A stretch of DNA of 64,000 nt, from contig NZ_BIFT01000002.1 in assembly GCF_003967575.1 (NCBI RefSeq), forward strand, positions 1 through 64,000, in the 5' to 3' direction. This document shows positions 42,349 to 51,782 of this stretch, piece after piece; position 1 is the stretch's first letter, and every line of letters starts with the position of its first letter. A program made the position numbers and the translations under genes. The notes beneath the pieces are model-generated. The model had not been told where the DNA came from. It saw only the letters and a program-made list of their open reading frames with translations, and ran no database searches. Origin of the DNA: Dictyobacter alpinus. Lineage in GTDB: Bacteria; Chloroflexota; Ktedonobacteria; Ktedonobacterales; Ktedonobacteraceae.

Positions 42349-42393
42349 GAACATCTCCATAGCAAGGAATCGACGGTAAAATAAATAATTCAT

Positions 42394-42756
42394 GCCAGAA
42401 TATTATACAATATCGCATGCTCTTTTTAAATGAGTCAAGATACGGTAAAAATGTCCATGTCACCGTACAAAAGGCAAGGAAACGATAGCAAAACGGCATA
42501 GATTCGGTGAGCTGATCCGCGTATAGTCGAAGCAGGTCCCGCCAACAGTGAGGATGCCAGGAAAACTCCTCGGTTTCCGGATACGAGATCTGCGCCAGGG
42601 AGCTGAACGGAGATGGTGATGCGGAGAACAGCGAAGCGTCAAGAGAACGTTCAGGCGCAAAATCTTTCGTTCGAAACGTGAAGGCAGATGTTCTTCAATG
42701 GCGGGTATCCGATGTGGTTATTGTTCAACTCTACATAATGTGGAAGGAAGGAACCA
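42394..42756. other. intergenic stretch, no gene
   Basis: Divergent promoter space for the WD40 gene (minus) and the C39-like gene (plus). Nothing else recognised. Confidence 0.4.
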
Positions 42757-43731
42757 ATGAAAGTTGTTTTAACGCCTCGCTGGTCTGGTTTATGGTTGTT
42801 TGTTGCTCTGCTTGCTTGGATGGTAGCGTGTACCCCTGCCGCTTTCGCTGCTCGCACCCCAATGACAGGACCGGGGCAACATCTCTCCTATGGTCAACTG
42901 AACCGATCAGGAAAATCGCACCATACCCCGCAGAACACAGCCTGGGCCCGGAGCAAACAGGCCTATCAGGTAGTTCGGCCCGGCTATGGGGTTCACCCTT
43001 TATCAGTGCCAGCGGCTAAAACGCTCAGCACCTCTTACTCTGATACCATCTGGGAGCCAGCCACAGCCGGCACTGATGCCGCTGGACACTCCTATACCGA
43101 TTACTACATGGGCCAGATGTGTGGCCCCGGAGCAACCACTGTTGCCCTGGACTACTGGAATAATGTTAACACCCGTGCTGTAGGTGGCCATAACTATAGT
43201 GATCCGTACATCACAACCTATTGGAACGATAGCCATGAACAAGCCTATATGATGTATATCGCCACTCAGGTTTATCCCCCCTACTACACATCTGCCGGCG
43301 AAATGAGCTACGGAAGTTATCCCAACGCGGGCACCACCAATCAGGATCTGACAGACGCCCTGAACTGGGAAGCTTCCAACCACAATAGCTCAAACTGGTT
43401 TACCTACTTTTATCTGCTCGTCCAACCCAGCAATCTATCGCTGACCACCTTGAAAAATAATGTCGCCTCTGATATCGCCAACTATAATGTGCCTCCAGTG
43501 GTCTCGGTTAACGATGCCTACCTACCAGACTGGAGCAATAGCCCATACCGTGGCGGCAGCCATGATATCGCGGTCATCGGCTACGACAACAATTCCGGCA
43601 CCTTCACCTATGCCGAGACCTGCACAGCTGGAGTCTGTGGAACGGCGGGGACGGGCCACTATACCATCTCTCAGCAACAATTGTACAATGCCATCGAGAA
43701 TGATAATGGAAACGGCGCCCTGGTCTGGTAG
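42757..43731 (+). CDS. secreted C39-like cysteine peptidase
   Basis: The 324-residue protein has a signal peptide (SGLWLFVALLAWMVACTPAA, FAARTP). After a linker comes a papain-like/C39_2 domain: YYMGQMCGPGATTVALDYWN with the candidate catalytic Cys, and GGSHDIAVIGYDNNSGTFTY with the His. A later acid is YAETCTAG. GGAAGG precedes the ATG. Bacteriocin-type C39 leader peptidases belong to a transporter; here there is none, so it is probably a secreted hydrolase acting on peptides or peptidoglycan. A long hairpin follows immediately. Confidence 0.8.
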   Translation: MKVVLTPRWSGLWLFVALLAWMVACTPAAFAARTPMTGPGQHLSYGQLNRSGKSHHTPQNTAWARSKQAYQVVRPGYGVHPLSVPAAKTLSTSYSDTIWEPATAGTDAAGHSYTDYYMGQMCGPGATTVALDYWNNVNTRAVGGHNYSDPYITTYWNDSHEQAYMMYIATQVYPPYYTSAGEMSYGSYPNAGTTNQDLTDALNWEASNHNSSNWFTYFYLLVQPSNLSLTTLKNNVASDIANYNVPPVVSVNDAYLPDWSNSPYRGGSHDIAVIGYDNNSGTFTYAETCTAGVCGTAGTGHYTISQQQLYNAIENDNGNGALVW

Positions 43732-43737
43732 AGCCAT

Positions 43738-43850
43738 TCCAGCACGCCAGCCTCATCTTTCTCTCCCGTCTTTCCGTCATCCCCATCCTCCAAACGCGAG
43801 TTCCCCCTTGGTTCCAGTCCATGTAACTGGAACCAAGGGGGAACTCGTCA
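43738..43850. repeat. hairpin element, copy 2 (possible terminator)
   Basis: The leader CCAGCACGCCAGCCTCATCT is followed by a perfect 21-bp stem, 43797-43817 with 43827-43847, around the 9-nt loop TCCATGTAA. It starts 6 bp after the C39-like gene stop, so it could terminate it. It matches 18055-18180, with compensatory changes in the stem. Confidence 0.72.
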
Positions 43851-44138
43851 GGCCATCCATGCAAAACAACGGGTTCATGCAACGTCCACCAGAGGGGAGA
43901 AAAAATCAACACACCACCACCATGAAGAGGTATCCATCGTGCTCGTGCTCTCTACCCAGTCAACCAGGAGCTCGCAACGAGAGTGCCTGGGAAATCTTCA
44001 TCCACTCGAGGAGCGCTTAGAGACCAGCAATGCCACTTCCTATCTGGTTTCCTTCCATTGACGCCTTGTAAATCAGCCTTTTGTCAGGTTGGTATGACCT
44101 CATCTCGAGGAGAGGAACCTCATTGAGGATCTCCATCC
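43851..44138. other. intergenic, nothing recognised
   Basis: No gene supported between the hairpin and the 3' end of the lipoprotein gene. Confidence 0.4.
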
Positions 44139-44765
44139 TCATGCTGCAGACAGCAGAGTATAAAATTGCTGCTCAGTCGCGCCTTGCGGCAACTTCACTC
44201 CCTCATCATTTATTGGTTGTACAAGGCCTTTGCGCACGTCAAAACGGCCCGAGGGACCACCCATAACGAAGTAGTGGCCCGGACTCAATTGCTGCAAGAA
44301 GAGAATAGCCTCTTCGCCAATGCCAAACAGTGGGTCGCCGCAAACCTGGTGGAGCGTGTTGCCAATACTTCCGCCGGTCTGGTGAATGGTGATCTTAGAG
44401 TAAGAATCCTTGAGGAAATGATGCGGGTCTAGGAGCACCTTGCTGATCAGGAAGGTGAAATCGGTGGAGAGGAGATTATTCTGCCCACTGGGTGAAGCTT
44501 GACCTTGTGTGCTCTGGATGGCAGTAAAGGTCCCCTGGACCGTGAGATCAAGAACCCTGGCCTGTTTTAACTCCTTGAGCGAGCCATAGCCCACAGCCCA
44601 GCTCACCTCGATATCGCAACCCTGAGTGGATGTTCCTCCGGCTTGGGTTGAGGTTTGTCCGGCGGTAGTATTCTGACTACAACTTGCGAGGAGCAAGAGA
44701 ACACCAGAGAAAAGACAAAACAGGAGAGGATATCTCCAGAATGGAATAAGAGAAAAGCGCGACAT
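44139..44765 (-). CDS. putative lipoprotein
   Basis: The 208-residue protein has a signal peptide with lipobox LLLLASC (Cys29) followed by a Ser/Thr-rich linker (SQNTTAGQTSTQAGGTSTQG). A compact domain follows (VLDLTVQGTFTAIQSTQG, FTFLISKVLLDPHHFL, EEAILFLQQLSPGHYFVMG), close to a conserved 'V.GTV..I......Y.V.K.L.G......V...G....L..G..YLL' pattern seen in bacterial envelope proteins. It is presumably outer-face anchored. Function unknown. Confidence 0.8.
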   Translation of the reverse strand: MSRFSLIPFWRYPLLFCLFSGVLLLLASCSQNTTAGQTSTQAGGTSTQGCDIEVSWAVGYGSLKELKQARVLDLTVQGTFTAIQSTQGQASPSGQNNLLSTDFTFLISKVLLDPHHFLKDSYSKITIHQTGGSIGNTLHQVCGDPLFGIGEEAILFLQQLSPGHYFVMGGPSGRFDVRKGLVQPINDEGVKLPQGATEQQFYTLLSAA

Positions 44766-45089
44766 AGGCAGGCTCCTTTGATACCTTACTCACAATATAG
44801 TTTCTTCTCAGAAGGACGCTGGAGCAGTTCTGATAGTTCCCCTTTACTACCTGTAATACGCCAGTGCAAACTAGATCGCCCAGTCTCCAATATTGGAAAT
44901 ACATTGCCCACACCACAGTAAGGTATAGTTTCTATAGCGAAAAAGCTCGAACATCCTTGTCTTCTTTCTTGCTCACCACGAGTCTTATGGAGGGATGGGG
45001 GAGAGGAAATACGGGATATCTTATCAACAAATGCATATTTATAGTATATCACGCCTATTATGAGGAAACATAGGATCAATAAGAACATA
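44766..45089. other. intergenic before the ISAs1 element
   Basis: No gene; upstream region of the lipoprotein gene, bounded by the ISAs1 left end. Confidence 0.4.
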
Positions 45090-46414
45090 CAGGGCTTCGC
45101 AAAAGTCAGAACAACCAAGCAAGTGCCTCCTCGGGGTAAGATGCAAATCGCCGGATTTGACGAGCCACATTGGAAACCTGATGCAAATCCATCAAGGAAA
45201 GCACGAGCGAGTTGAGAACGACAAGCATCTGAGCGACTGGGGGAACGCGAACACCACATCGGTCTTCTCCCAATGTCACATCGCGGCGTCCGTGGAAACG
45301 GTTTTCTACCGCCCAGTGGGCGCGAATCATCCGGAAAAGTCGCTGGATCGAACACTGCTCTCGGCTCAACGTTGTCAAGCCGTACACGACCTCTACGCTG
45401 CTTTTCTCTGCCGTTTTGCGTTCCCGTTGTAAGCGAAAGGCCTGTCCGATTTCTCCCCATTCTCGATGCAGAAACTCGTTGAGGTCCGGTGAAGTGAGCA
45501 GGGAGCGCCGCTCCAGTCGGCCATGGCCTTTTGCGACCTGTTCGTAGGCATGCCAGGTGCTTCGATCTGCGTGGGGATCTTCGAAAAACAACTCGAGATC
45601 CTGCCGCGTCACTGGAGTATTGTCTTTGATGATCAGAATCACCTCTCCTCCTGCCCGTTTGACCATGCGTCCAAACGCATGATACCTTTGAGCCACATCG
45701 ACGGTGAAAATGCGCCCTTTGCACAACACTTCTGTCAATAATGGCTTGAGGGCACTAACTTCATTTTGCTTGTCAACAATTGGACATTGATGCAAGACAA
45801 TCCCCGTTTTCACTTCATACACATGGAAAACGTGCTTCTGTGGCTTTTCTCCTCCGTAGCTCTGCTGGCCAGTTCCCCGCAACACTTTGCCATCTATGGC
45901 CACATGAACCGCGCACTGATCTGCCTGCATGGCCAAACGACTTGGTTCGTCCCCACACCGACTTTCTGCTTGCTGGCGCACCAACCAATCGCGAAAGCGT
46001 TCATTGATCTGCTGGCTCTCCAATCGAGCGAGCGCGTATTTGTAGGTGTTGGCACATGGCATGCGCTTCCAGTTCACGTTCAACTGCTCGCGCAGCCTCT
46101 CCCTTTGGTCTCGCGCCCAATCGCTGGCTCCCAACAAGCTTTTCATCCCAGCCATCTTCGCGAGAATCAATATGATGGGTACATCTGCCAATGCATATTG
46201 CTTTCCGCGGGCTGCTCGTTGATCAGTGATCTGCAGACAGATCTCGTACAACGAACGCAGGTGCGATGCGCTCACCTCTTCAATGGTTTGCCTTGCGTCT
46301 TCAGTGTGGTCTATTCCATGGAGAGTCTTTCCTCGAATGGCGTTGATTTGTTTTTTTTCATTCTACTGGATTGACTCTTCTTTTTCACCTCCCCCGGACT
46401 TTTGCGAAGCCCTG
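45090..46414 (-). mobile_element. ISAs1-family insertion sequence
   Basis: Perfect 18-bp terminal inverted repeats CAGGGCTTCGCAAAAGTC at 45090-45107 and GACTTTTGCGAAGCCCTG at 46397-46414 enclose an ISAs1-type transposase. Size is 1325 bp. No obvious target duplication was found (TAAGAACATA left, CCGTGCTATC right). Confidence 0.93.
45106..46275 (-). CDS. ISAs1-family transposase
   Basis: The 389-residue protein has the ISAs1 N-terminal region (RAARGKQYALADVPIILILAK) and a DDE core (AIDGKVLRGTGQQSYGGEKP, then FTVDVAQRYHAFGRMV, then VILIIKDNTPVT). A late Glu lies in HWAVENRFHGRRDVTLGED. The start is a GTG at 46275 with GAAGAGG just before it; the frame is open upstream so the true start could be earlier. 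The gene appears intact. Confidence 0.9.
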   Translation of the reverse strand: MSASHLRSLYEICLQITDQRAARGKQYALADVPIILILAKMAGMKSLLGASDWARDQRERLREQLNVNWKRMPCANTYKYALARLESQQINERFRDWLVRQQAESRCGDEPSRLAMQADQCAVHVAIDGKVLRGTGQQSYGGEKPQKHVFHVYEVKTGIVLHQCPIVDKQNEVSALKPLLTEVLCKGRIFTVDVAQRYHAFGRMVKRAGGEVILIIKDNTPVTRQDLELFFEDPHADRSTWHAYEQVAKGHGRLERRSLLTSPDLNEFLHREWGEIGQAFRLQRERKTAEKSSVEVVYGLTTLSREQCSIQRLFRMIRAHWAVENRFHGRRDVTLGEDRCGVRVPPVAQMLVVLNSLVLSLMDLHQVSNVARQIRRFASYPEEALAWLF

Positions 46415-46484
46415 CCGTGCTATCTGCTATCCATTACTACTTGAATAATAACTATTTTTATTGTATAGTTATTTTAAGCACTGG

Positions 46485-46501
46485 TTTGTTAGGATTACAA
46501 A
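46485..46501 (+). promoter_or_regulatory. candidate ROK operator
   Basis: TTTGT (46485-46489) and ACAAA (46497-46501) form a short inverted repeat around 7 bp, within a broader near-dyad GGTTTGTTAGG...ACTAACC, 54 bp before the ROK gene. Suggestive only. Confidence 0.4.
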
Positions 46502-46554
46502 CTAACCAACACAAAGACGATTAGAGCGTCGGCAAAGAGAGAGACACGCTACTC

Positions 46555-47928
46555 ATGGAAGAGATTACGCAACGCATTACGCGGGCATCGCACGAATATG
46601 ATCAGCCGTTAGCAGCAATGCAAGGGGCTGATATGCATCTGTTGCGAGAGTTTAATCGTCTATTAGTCCTCAATCACGTTCGGCAATTTGGCCCATTAAC
46701 ACGCGTGTCGATTGCACAGCGTCTGGGCTTATCGCGGGCAACTGTGAGTAGCATTATCGATGTCCTACTGCACGATGGCATGATTCGTGAGGGCAAATTG
46801 CTGGATGCAACTCCGCGTGGTGGTCGGCGTGCTATTCTGGTCCATTTTAATGCCGAGGTCGCTTGTGTGCTCGGCATCGATGTCGGACGATCGCATCTGA
46901 CCCTTTTATTGACCAACCTCTCCGCCGATATTCTCGCGCAACATACGTGTGCATTCTATACCGAGACCGGCCCCGAACAGTGCATCCCCCTATTGATCAC
47001 CGAGATTCGCGAATTCATCGAGCGCTCAAAAGTCAATTGGGACGCGATCTCTGGTATGGGACTGGGCATCCCCGGTCCTCTCACGTCAAACTTTCAGGCA
47101 CTGAGCTCTCCACCGCACATGCCTGGCTGGGATAATGTGAAGATCTGGCAAACAGTGCACGATGCATTCTCCATTCCACTAATTATCGATAAAGATGCCA
47201 ATATGGGTGCGCTGGCTGAGAATCGCTGCGGCGCTGGTCGGGGTCATCTCAATCTAGCCTATATCAAGAGCGGGACCGGTATCGGTGGGGGTCTCATTTT
47301 CGATGCCCATATCTATCGTGGTCACAGCGGGAGCGCGGGCGAGATTGGCCACCAGACCATCGATGAAAACGGTCCACTCTGTGTCTGTGGCAATCATGGC
47401 TGCCTAGAAACCTTCGCAGGTACCCACGCAATTGTAGCCGATGCAGTACACGGAACCTCGCTCTTGCAGAAACAAGCAAAAGCTCAAATACAGATGGGTG
47501 AGATTCCGATGAGCAGAGAACGTCCGGTCCAGTCATCCTCTACACATCAAGAGAGTCCCGTTAAAATCAGCGATATCTCAGCAGTAATACAGGCTGCCCA
47601 ACAGGGAGATGCCGCCTGTATCGCTGCTATTCAGCGGGCAGGCGAGCGTATTGGCATTATTCTGGCGGGTTTGATCAATAGCTTTAATCCTTCAGCCATC
47701 GTCATCGGCGGAGGAATGATCCGTGCGGGCGACCTGTTGCTGACTCCCTTGCGCCGGGTAGCGCAAGCTTCTTCTCTGCCAATCGCAAGATGCAATACAA
47801 CTATTTTGACCAGCGAACTAGGCGGACATGCGGTAGCGCTGGGGGCGGCTCTATCTGTCATCGACGCCGCCTTCGCCATGCCCACAATCTCACCTATTTC
47901 TCCCTACATTACTCATTCTTCCCTCTGA
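46555..47928 (+). CDS. ROK-family transcriptional regulator
   Basis: The 457-residue protein has an N-terminal winged HTH (FNRLLVLNHVRQFGPLTRV, QRLGLSRATVSSIIDVLL) and then the ROK sugar-kinase-like fold (LGIDVGRSHLTLLLTNL, LGIPGPLTSN, DKDANMGALAENRCGAGRG). The ROK signature with zinc ligands is LCVCGNHGCLETFAGT. NagC/XylR-type regulators bind sugars, often phosphorylated, and control glycan genes. It lies 316 bp upstream of the GH92 gene on the same strand, so regulation of mannan or N-glycan use is a reasonable inference. It is about 60 residues longer than typical, with an insertion after the Cys motif. Confidence 0.9.
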   Translation: MEEITQRITRASHEYDQPLAAMQGADMHLLREFNRLLVLNHVRQFGPLTRVSIAQRLGLSRATVSSIIDVLLHDGMIREGKLLDATPRGGRRAILVHFNAEVACVLGIDVGRSHLTLLLTNLSADILAQHTCAFYTETGPEQCIPLLITEIREFIERSKVNWDAISGMGLGIPGPLTSNFQALSSPPHMPGWDNVKIWQTVHDAFSIPLIIDKDANMGALAENRCGAGRGHLNLAYIKSGTGIGGGLIFDAHIYRGHSGSAGEIGHQTIDENGPLCVCGNHGCLETFAGTHAIVADAVHGTSLLQKQAKAQIQMGEIPMSRERPVQSSSTHQESPVKISDISAVIQAAQQGDAACIAAIQRAGERIGIILAGLINSFNPSAIVIGGGMIRAGDLLLTPLRRVAQASSLPIARCNTTILTSELGGHAVALGAALSVIDAAFAMPTISPISPYITHSSL

Positions 47929-48235
47929 TAGTTTTTACAGCTTTTATGCACATATCTATATAAAAAATAACTCTTGCCTTTCTAATAGAAAATCCTTCGG
48001 ACACACAGAATCTTTTTTGGAAAGGAGGTGATGTGCACCTATTTTTAGCCATCCAGGTACATGTTTTTTATCTAAACAAAGAATGCATCGTTGCATTCGA
48101 CTAGTCGAGCAAAATACGCTTATGACTCAGATGATGTGCATGCATAATTATACCCTCAAGGATGTTTCTGGGTAGTAGCACACGTGAGTCTTGTTCTGTA
48201 CAAAAGCCGTACGTCTAGGATGACAATGAAAGGTC
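47929..48235. other. ROK-GH92 intergenic region
   Basis: Contains an unusually strong Shine-Dalgarno (48021-48031) with only tiny ORFs after it, and the presumed GH92 promoter. A 30-codon ORF (MHRCIRLVEQNTLMTQMMCM ...) at about 48083-48175 lacks its own ribosome site. Confidence 0.4.
48021..48047 (+). promoter_or_regulatory. very strong Shine-Dalgarno leading to a 5-codon ORF
   Basis: AAAGGAGGTGATGTGCACCT contains the full anti-16S complement AAAGGAGGTGAT. The next ATG reads M-C-T-Y-F-stop, ending at 48047. Such a site before so short a frame, 190 bp ahead of GH92, could mark a leader peptide or the start of a lost gene. Confidence 0.4.
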
Positions 48236-48244
48236 ATGTACAAT

Positions 48245-51200
48245 ATGCAACGCGTTTTTTTTCGTTGTTGTGTTCTGCTGGGTCTCCTTCTCACGCAGGG
48301 ATTTGTCCTCAGCCTGCTCCCAGCCTCAGTCCATGCATCTCCACATGTAACGCAAGATCCAGCGCAGTACATCAATCCATTGATCGGTACCGATGATAGT
48401 AATGCACCCAATGCAGTTCCAGGAGGAGCGGGCGGTAGTACATTCCCAGGGGCAGCTTACCCCTTTGGTATGATACAATGGAGCCCCGATACCCCAAATG
48501 CCAGTCCTTCTGGCTATCGCTACAGTGACACCACAATCAACGGTTTTAGCCTCACACATTTTAGTGGTCCTGGTTGTGCCAATAGCGCCGATATTCCCAT
48601 CACCCCAACAGTTGGCTCCGGGAACACCAACACCAGTAGCACCTACTCCCATAGTCAAGAGTCTGCATCCGCTGGCTATTACGGTGTGACGCTAGCGAAC
48701 GGAGTCAAATCCGAAATGACTGTGACCCAGCGCACCGGCATGGGACGCTATACCTTCCCTTCAACCACCAATGCCAACATCGCCCTCGACGCCAGCCGAG
48801 CCGCCACCGGCACCAGTAATCCCAGTGTGACGGTCACAGGCACGCACGAAGTAAGTGGGCAGGAGACCAGTGGCAATTTCTGTGGAGCCGGCAATCACTA
48901 TACCATCTACTTTGATGTGCAATTCGATCGCGATTTCACGGTTGCCAAAACCTGGAATGGCGGAGTGTTGGTCAGCTTTGACACGACCTCTAACCCAACG
49001 ATCAATATCAAGGTTGGTATCTCCTATGTGGGCGTAAACAACGCCCGTGGGAACATCAACGCTGAGAATACCGGCTGGAACTTTGATGGAGTCAAAGGGG
49101 CAGCCCATTCAGCCTGGAATGATCGGCTCAATCACCTACTGGTGAGCGGGGGCACAACCGATAATCTCACCAAGTTCTATACGGCCCTCTATCACTCTCT
49201 GCTGCATCCCAATGTTTTCAGTGATACCAATGGAGAGTATATTGGATTTGATAATCAGATACATACCACTACTACTACACAGTATGCCAACTACTCGGGC
49301 TGGGATATTTATCGTTCCGAGATCCAGTTGCTTTCTCTGTTCTTCCCAACAGAAGCCAGTGACATCCTCAAGTCGCTCGTCAACGATGCACAACAATGTG
49401 GCGCGTTTCCTAAGTGGGCCCAGAACAACAGCGATACCGGCGTCATGGTCGGAGATCCAGATTCCATTGTGGTCTCCAGTGGATACGCCTTCGGAGCCAC
49501 CAACTTCGATACCGCAACGGCCCTCTCCTATATGATCAAGAGTTCCACACAACCTGGGGTGAACTGTGGGGGCTACGGGCTGCGTGTGGCTCAAAATCAA
49601 TACCAGGGCAATGGCTACATCCCATACGACAACTCACCGGAGTGGGGAGGTACCTCCACGACCCTCGAGTATAGCAGTGCAGACTTTGCCGTAGCCCAAT
49701 TTGCCAAAGCACAGAATGATACCAGCACCTATCACAGTTTGCTGGCCCATTCAACCTATTGGCAGAATCTCTTTAATACCAACACAAAATATATCCAACC
49801 GCGCAACCAGAATGGCAGTTGGAAAGGTAGCTTCGATCCCAATTCCACCGATAGCTATGTGGAAGGCAATGCCGCCCAGTATAGTTGGATGGTCCCTTAC
49901 GATCCACGTACGCTCTTTGATAAGATGGGCGGAAATAACACCGCCGTCTTGCGGCTAGACCAGTTCTTTACCAAACTCAACGCCGGACTGAACGACCCCA
50001 ACTTCTACATTGGTAATGAACCAAACTTCGCCACCCCCTGGATGTACGACTGGGCCCAAGCCCCCTCACACACACAGGATGTGGTGCGCCGCGTGCTCGA
50101 TGAAACCTTCACTACCGGCCCGGGTGGATTACCTGGCAATGATGATCTAGGGGCAACCTCTTCTTGGTATGTCTGGGGCGCACTGGGCATGTACCCAGAG
50201 ATTCCAGGGGTCGCAGGCTTTGCCCTGGCGTCTCCGCTCTTCTCTTCAACAACCTTGACCCTAGGCAATGGTCATACCGTCTCCATCACTGCAAATAATG
50301 CACCCTCACGCTATGTACAGAGTATGTCGCTCAACGGGAACACCTACAATAGTCCCTGGCTCGCGTTGAATACCATTAGCGGAGGAGCCAACATTTCCTA
50401 TGCACTAGATACGACCGCATCAAACTGGGGAACAAATGCCAATGATGCCCCACCTTCTTATGGTCCCGGCACATTTAATAGTGTTGCAGAGGCCTTCAAC
50501 AATAATGGCATCAGCAGCGATACTAATACGAGTGCGGCTAATTTCGACGGTGTAAACTATAGCTATTCCCGCGATGCCCTCTCGACCCAAGGAGCAACTC
50601 CTGGCGGTACCATCAATGCAGGCGGTAAAACCTACATCTGGCCTAACACCAATGCAGGTACCTCCGATAATGTTGTCGCCAACGGCCAGACCATCAATTT
50701 CTCCTCACCTCCGCAGACAAACTCAATCGGCTTCTTGGGAGCCTCATCCAATGGACCAGTCACCGGTAGCGGCACCGTTACCTACACAGATAACTCGACC
50801 GCTACCTTTAATCTGGGCCTGAGTGATTGGACCTTGAACGGCGGCCAAAATACCTCGCCGTCTTACGGAGAAACGGTCGCCTTGACAACCAGCTATCGGA
50901 ACAACATTACTGGTAAAGATACGAACAAAGCCCATGTCTTTGCCAATAATGTCAGCATCAATGATGGGAAAACGGTAAAAAGCATCACCTTACCATCTAT
51001 CCTGAATAAAGGTGGTCAGCTTCACATCTTTGCCATCAGCTTTGGCACCACTGGCGGCGGTGGAAATACTTTCACTAGCGGCTTCGAAAACGCTGATACA
51101 CAGCCCACATGGACCAATTCAGTTGACAATGGAGGAGGTCCAGCCGGAGATATCCAGAACGTTAATGCCATCTGTTGCGGTTTAAGTGGACCGGAGACCG

Positions 51201-51670
51201 GAATACGTGCTGAGAGTACCCATACCGGTAGCAATGCACTCTTGTATTCTGGTCTCGACAACAGTAGCACTACGTCCTACGCCTATATGAAACTGTTTGA
51301 TGTCAGTAGTGCTAACTTGACCGTTTCTAGCAACACCACACTCTCCTATTGGATTTTCCCGCAGAGTTCCAGTGGAACAACACAGGGCGCTAATTTGGCC
51401 AGTGGCAGTAATAGCACCTGCATAGCAATCGACTTAATCTTTAGTAACAATACAAATCTGCGCGATTCAGGGGCCACTGATCAGAATGGCAATCGTGCCC
51501 ACCCAGCCTATCAGTGTAACCATCTGACACTCAATAGTTGGAACCATGTGACCGTCAATCTGGGTAGCCAAAACAATGGCAAAACCATCCAGCGCATCGA
51601 CCTAGGCTACGATCAGCCTGCCAACACCGGCGGCTATCGTGGCTACATCGATGACATCAGTATCAATTAA
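48245..51670 (+). CDS. secreted GH92 alpha-mannosidase, multidomain
   Basis: The 1141-residue protein has a signal peptide (MQRVFFRCCVLLGLLL ... ASVHAS) and a GH92 module starting YINPLIGTDDSN. The catalytic acid region is YIGNEPNFATPWMYDWAQ near residue 590. The base region is GLPGNDDLGATSSWYVWGAL near 630, with the two aspartates of GNDD. GH92 enzymes remove alpha-1,2/1,3-linked mannose from glycoproteins in a calcium-dependent way. Residues ~730-930 form a beta-sandwich common behind bacterial GH92. The last ~210 residues are another jelly-roll-like domain (TSGFENADTQPTW ... GYIDDISIN). The start at 48245 gives AAAGG at 11 nt; another ATG at 48236 is only 2 nt from it. The ROK gene lies upstream, and a hairpin follows. 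Confidence 0.88.
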   Translation: MQRVFFRCCVLLGLLLTQGFVLSLLPASVHASPHVTQDPAQYINPLIGTDDSNAPNAVPGGAGGSTFPGAAYPFGMIQWSPDTPNASPSGYRYSDTTINGFSLTHFSGPGCANSADIPITPTVGSGNTNTSSTYSHSQESASAGYYGVTLANGVKSEMTVTQRTGMGRYTFPSTTNANIALDASRAATGTSNPSVTVTGTHEVSGQETSGNFCGAGNHYTIYFDVQFDRDFTVAKTWNGGVLVSFDTTSNPTINIKVGISYVGVNNARGNINAENTGWNFDGVKGAAHSAWNDRLNHLLVSGGTTDNLTKFYTALYHSLLHPNVFSDTNGEYIGFDNQIHTTTTTQYANYSGWDIYRSEIQLLSLFFPTEASDILKSLVNDAQQCGAFPKWAQNNSDTGVMVGDPDSIVVSSGYAFGATNFDTATALSYMIKSSTQPGVNCGGYGLRVAQNQYQGNGYIPYDNSPEWGGTSTTLEYSSADFAVAQFAKAQNDTSTYHSLLAHSTYWQNLFNTNTKYIQPRNQNGSWKGSFDPNSTDSYVEGNAAQYSWMVPYDPRTLFDKMGGNNTAVLRLDQFFTKLNAGLNDPNFYIGNEPNFATPWMYDWAQAPSHTQDVVRRVLDETFTTGPGGLPGNDDLGATSSWYVWGALGMYPEIPGVAGFALASPLFSSTTLTLGNGHTVSITANNAPSRYVQSMSLNGNTYNSPWLALNTISGGANISYALDTTASNWGTNANDAPPSYGPGTFNSVAEAFNNNGISSDTNTSAANFDGVNYSYSRDALSTQGATPGGTINAGGKTYIWPNTNAGTSDNVVANGQTINFSSPPQTNSIGFLGASSNGPVTGSGTVTYTDNSTATFNLGLSDWTLNGGQNTSPSYGETVALTTSYRNNITGKDTNKAHVFANNVSINDGKTVKSITLPSILNKGGQLHIFAISFGTTGGGGNTFTSGFENADTQPTWTNSVDNGGGPAGDIQNVNAICCGLSGPETGIRAESTHTGSNALLYSGLDNSSTTSYAYMKLFDVSSANLTVSSNTTLSYWIFPQSSSGTTQGANLASGSNSTCIAIDLIFSNNTNLRDSGATDQNGNRAHPAYQCNHLTLNSWNHVTVNLGSQNNGKTIQRIDLGYDQPANTGGYRGYIDDISIN

Positions 51671-51691
51671 GGATTACATGCTCCTTTAGCG

Positions 51692-51741
51692 AAGCGCGCC
51701 TTACATCTCCCGACTTTCAAGTATGAGGATGTAAGGCGCTT
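51692..51741 (+). terminator. hairpin after GH92
   Basis: AAGCGCGCCTTACATC (51692-51707) pairs with GATGTAAGGCGCTT (51728-51741), leaving two bases bulged, 22 bp after the GH92 stop. A modest TTCCTTAT follows. Good terminator candidate. Confidence 0.65.
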
Positions 51742-51782
51742 TCCTTATATGAAAGGTGGGAGAGAATTTGAGCTTCCCCCGG

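Noticed and set aside
44786..45724. 312-codon minus-strand frame overlapping the ISAs1 transposase
   Set aside because: Different frame of the transposase coding strand, with no domain; the transposase frame is clearly real.
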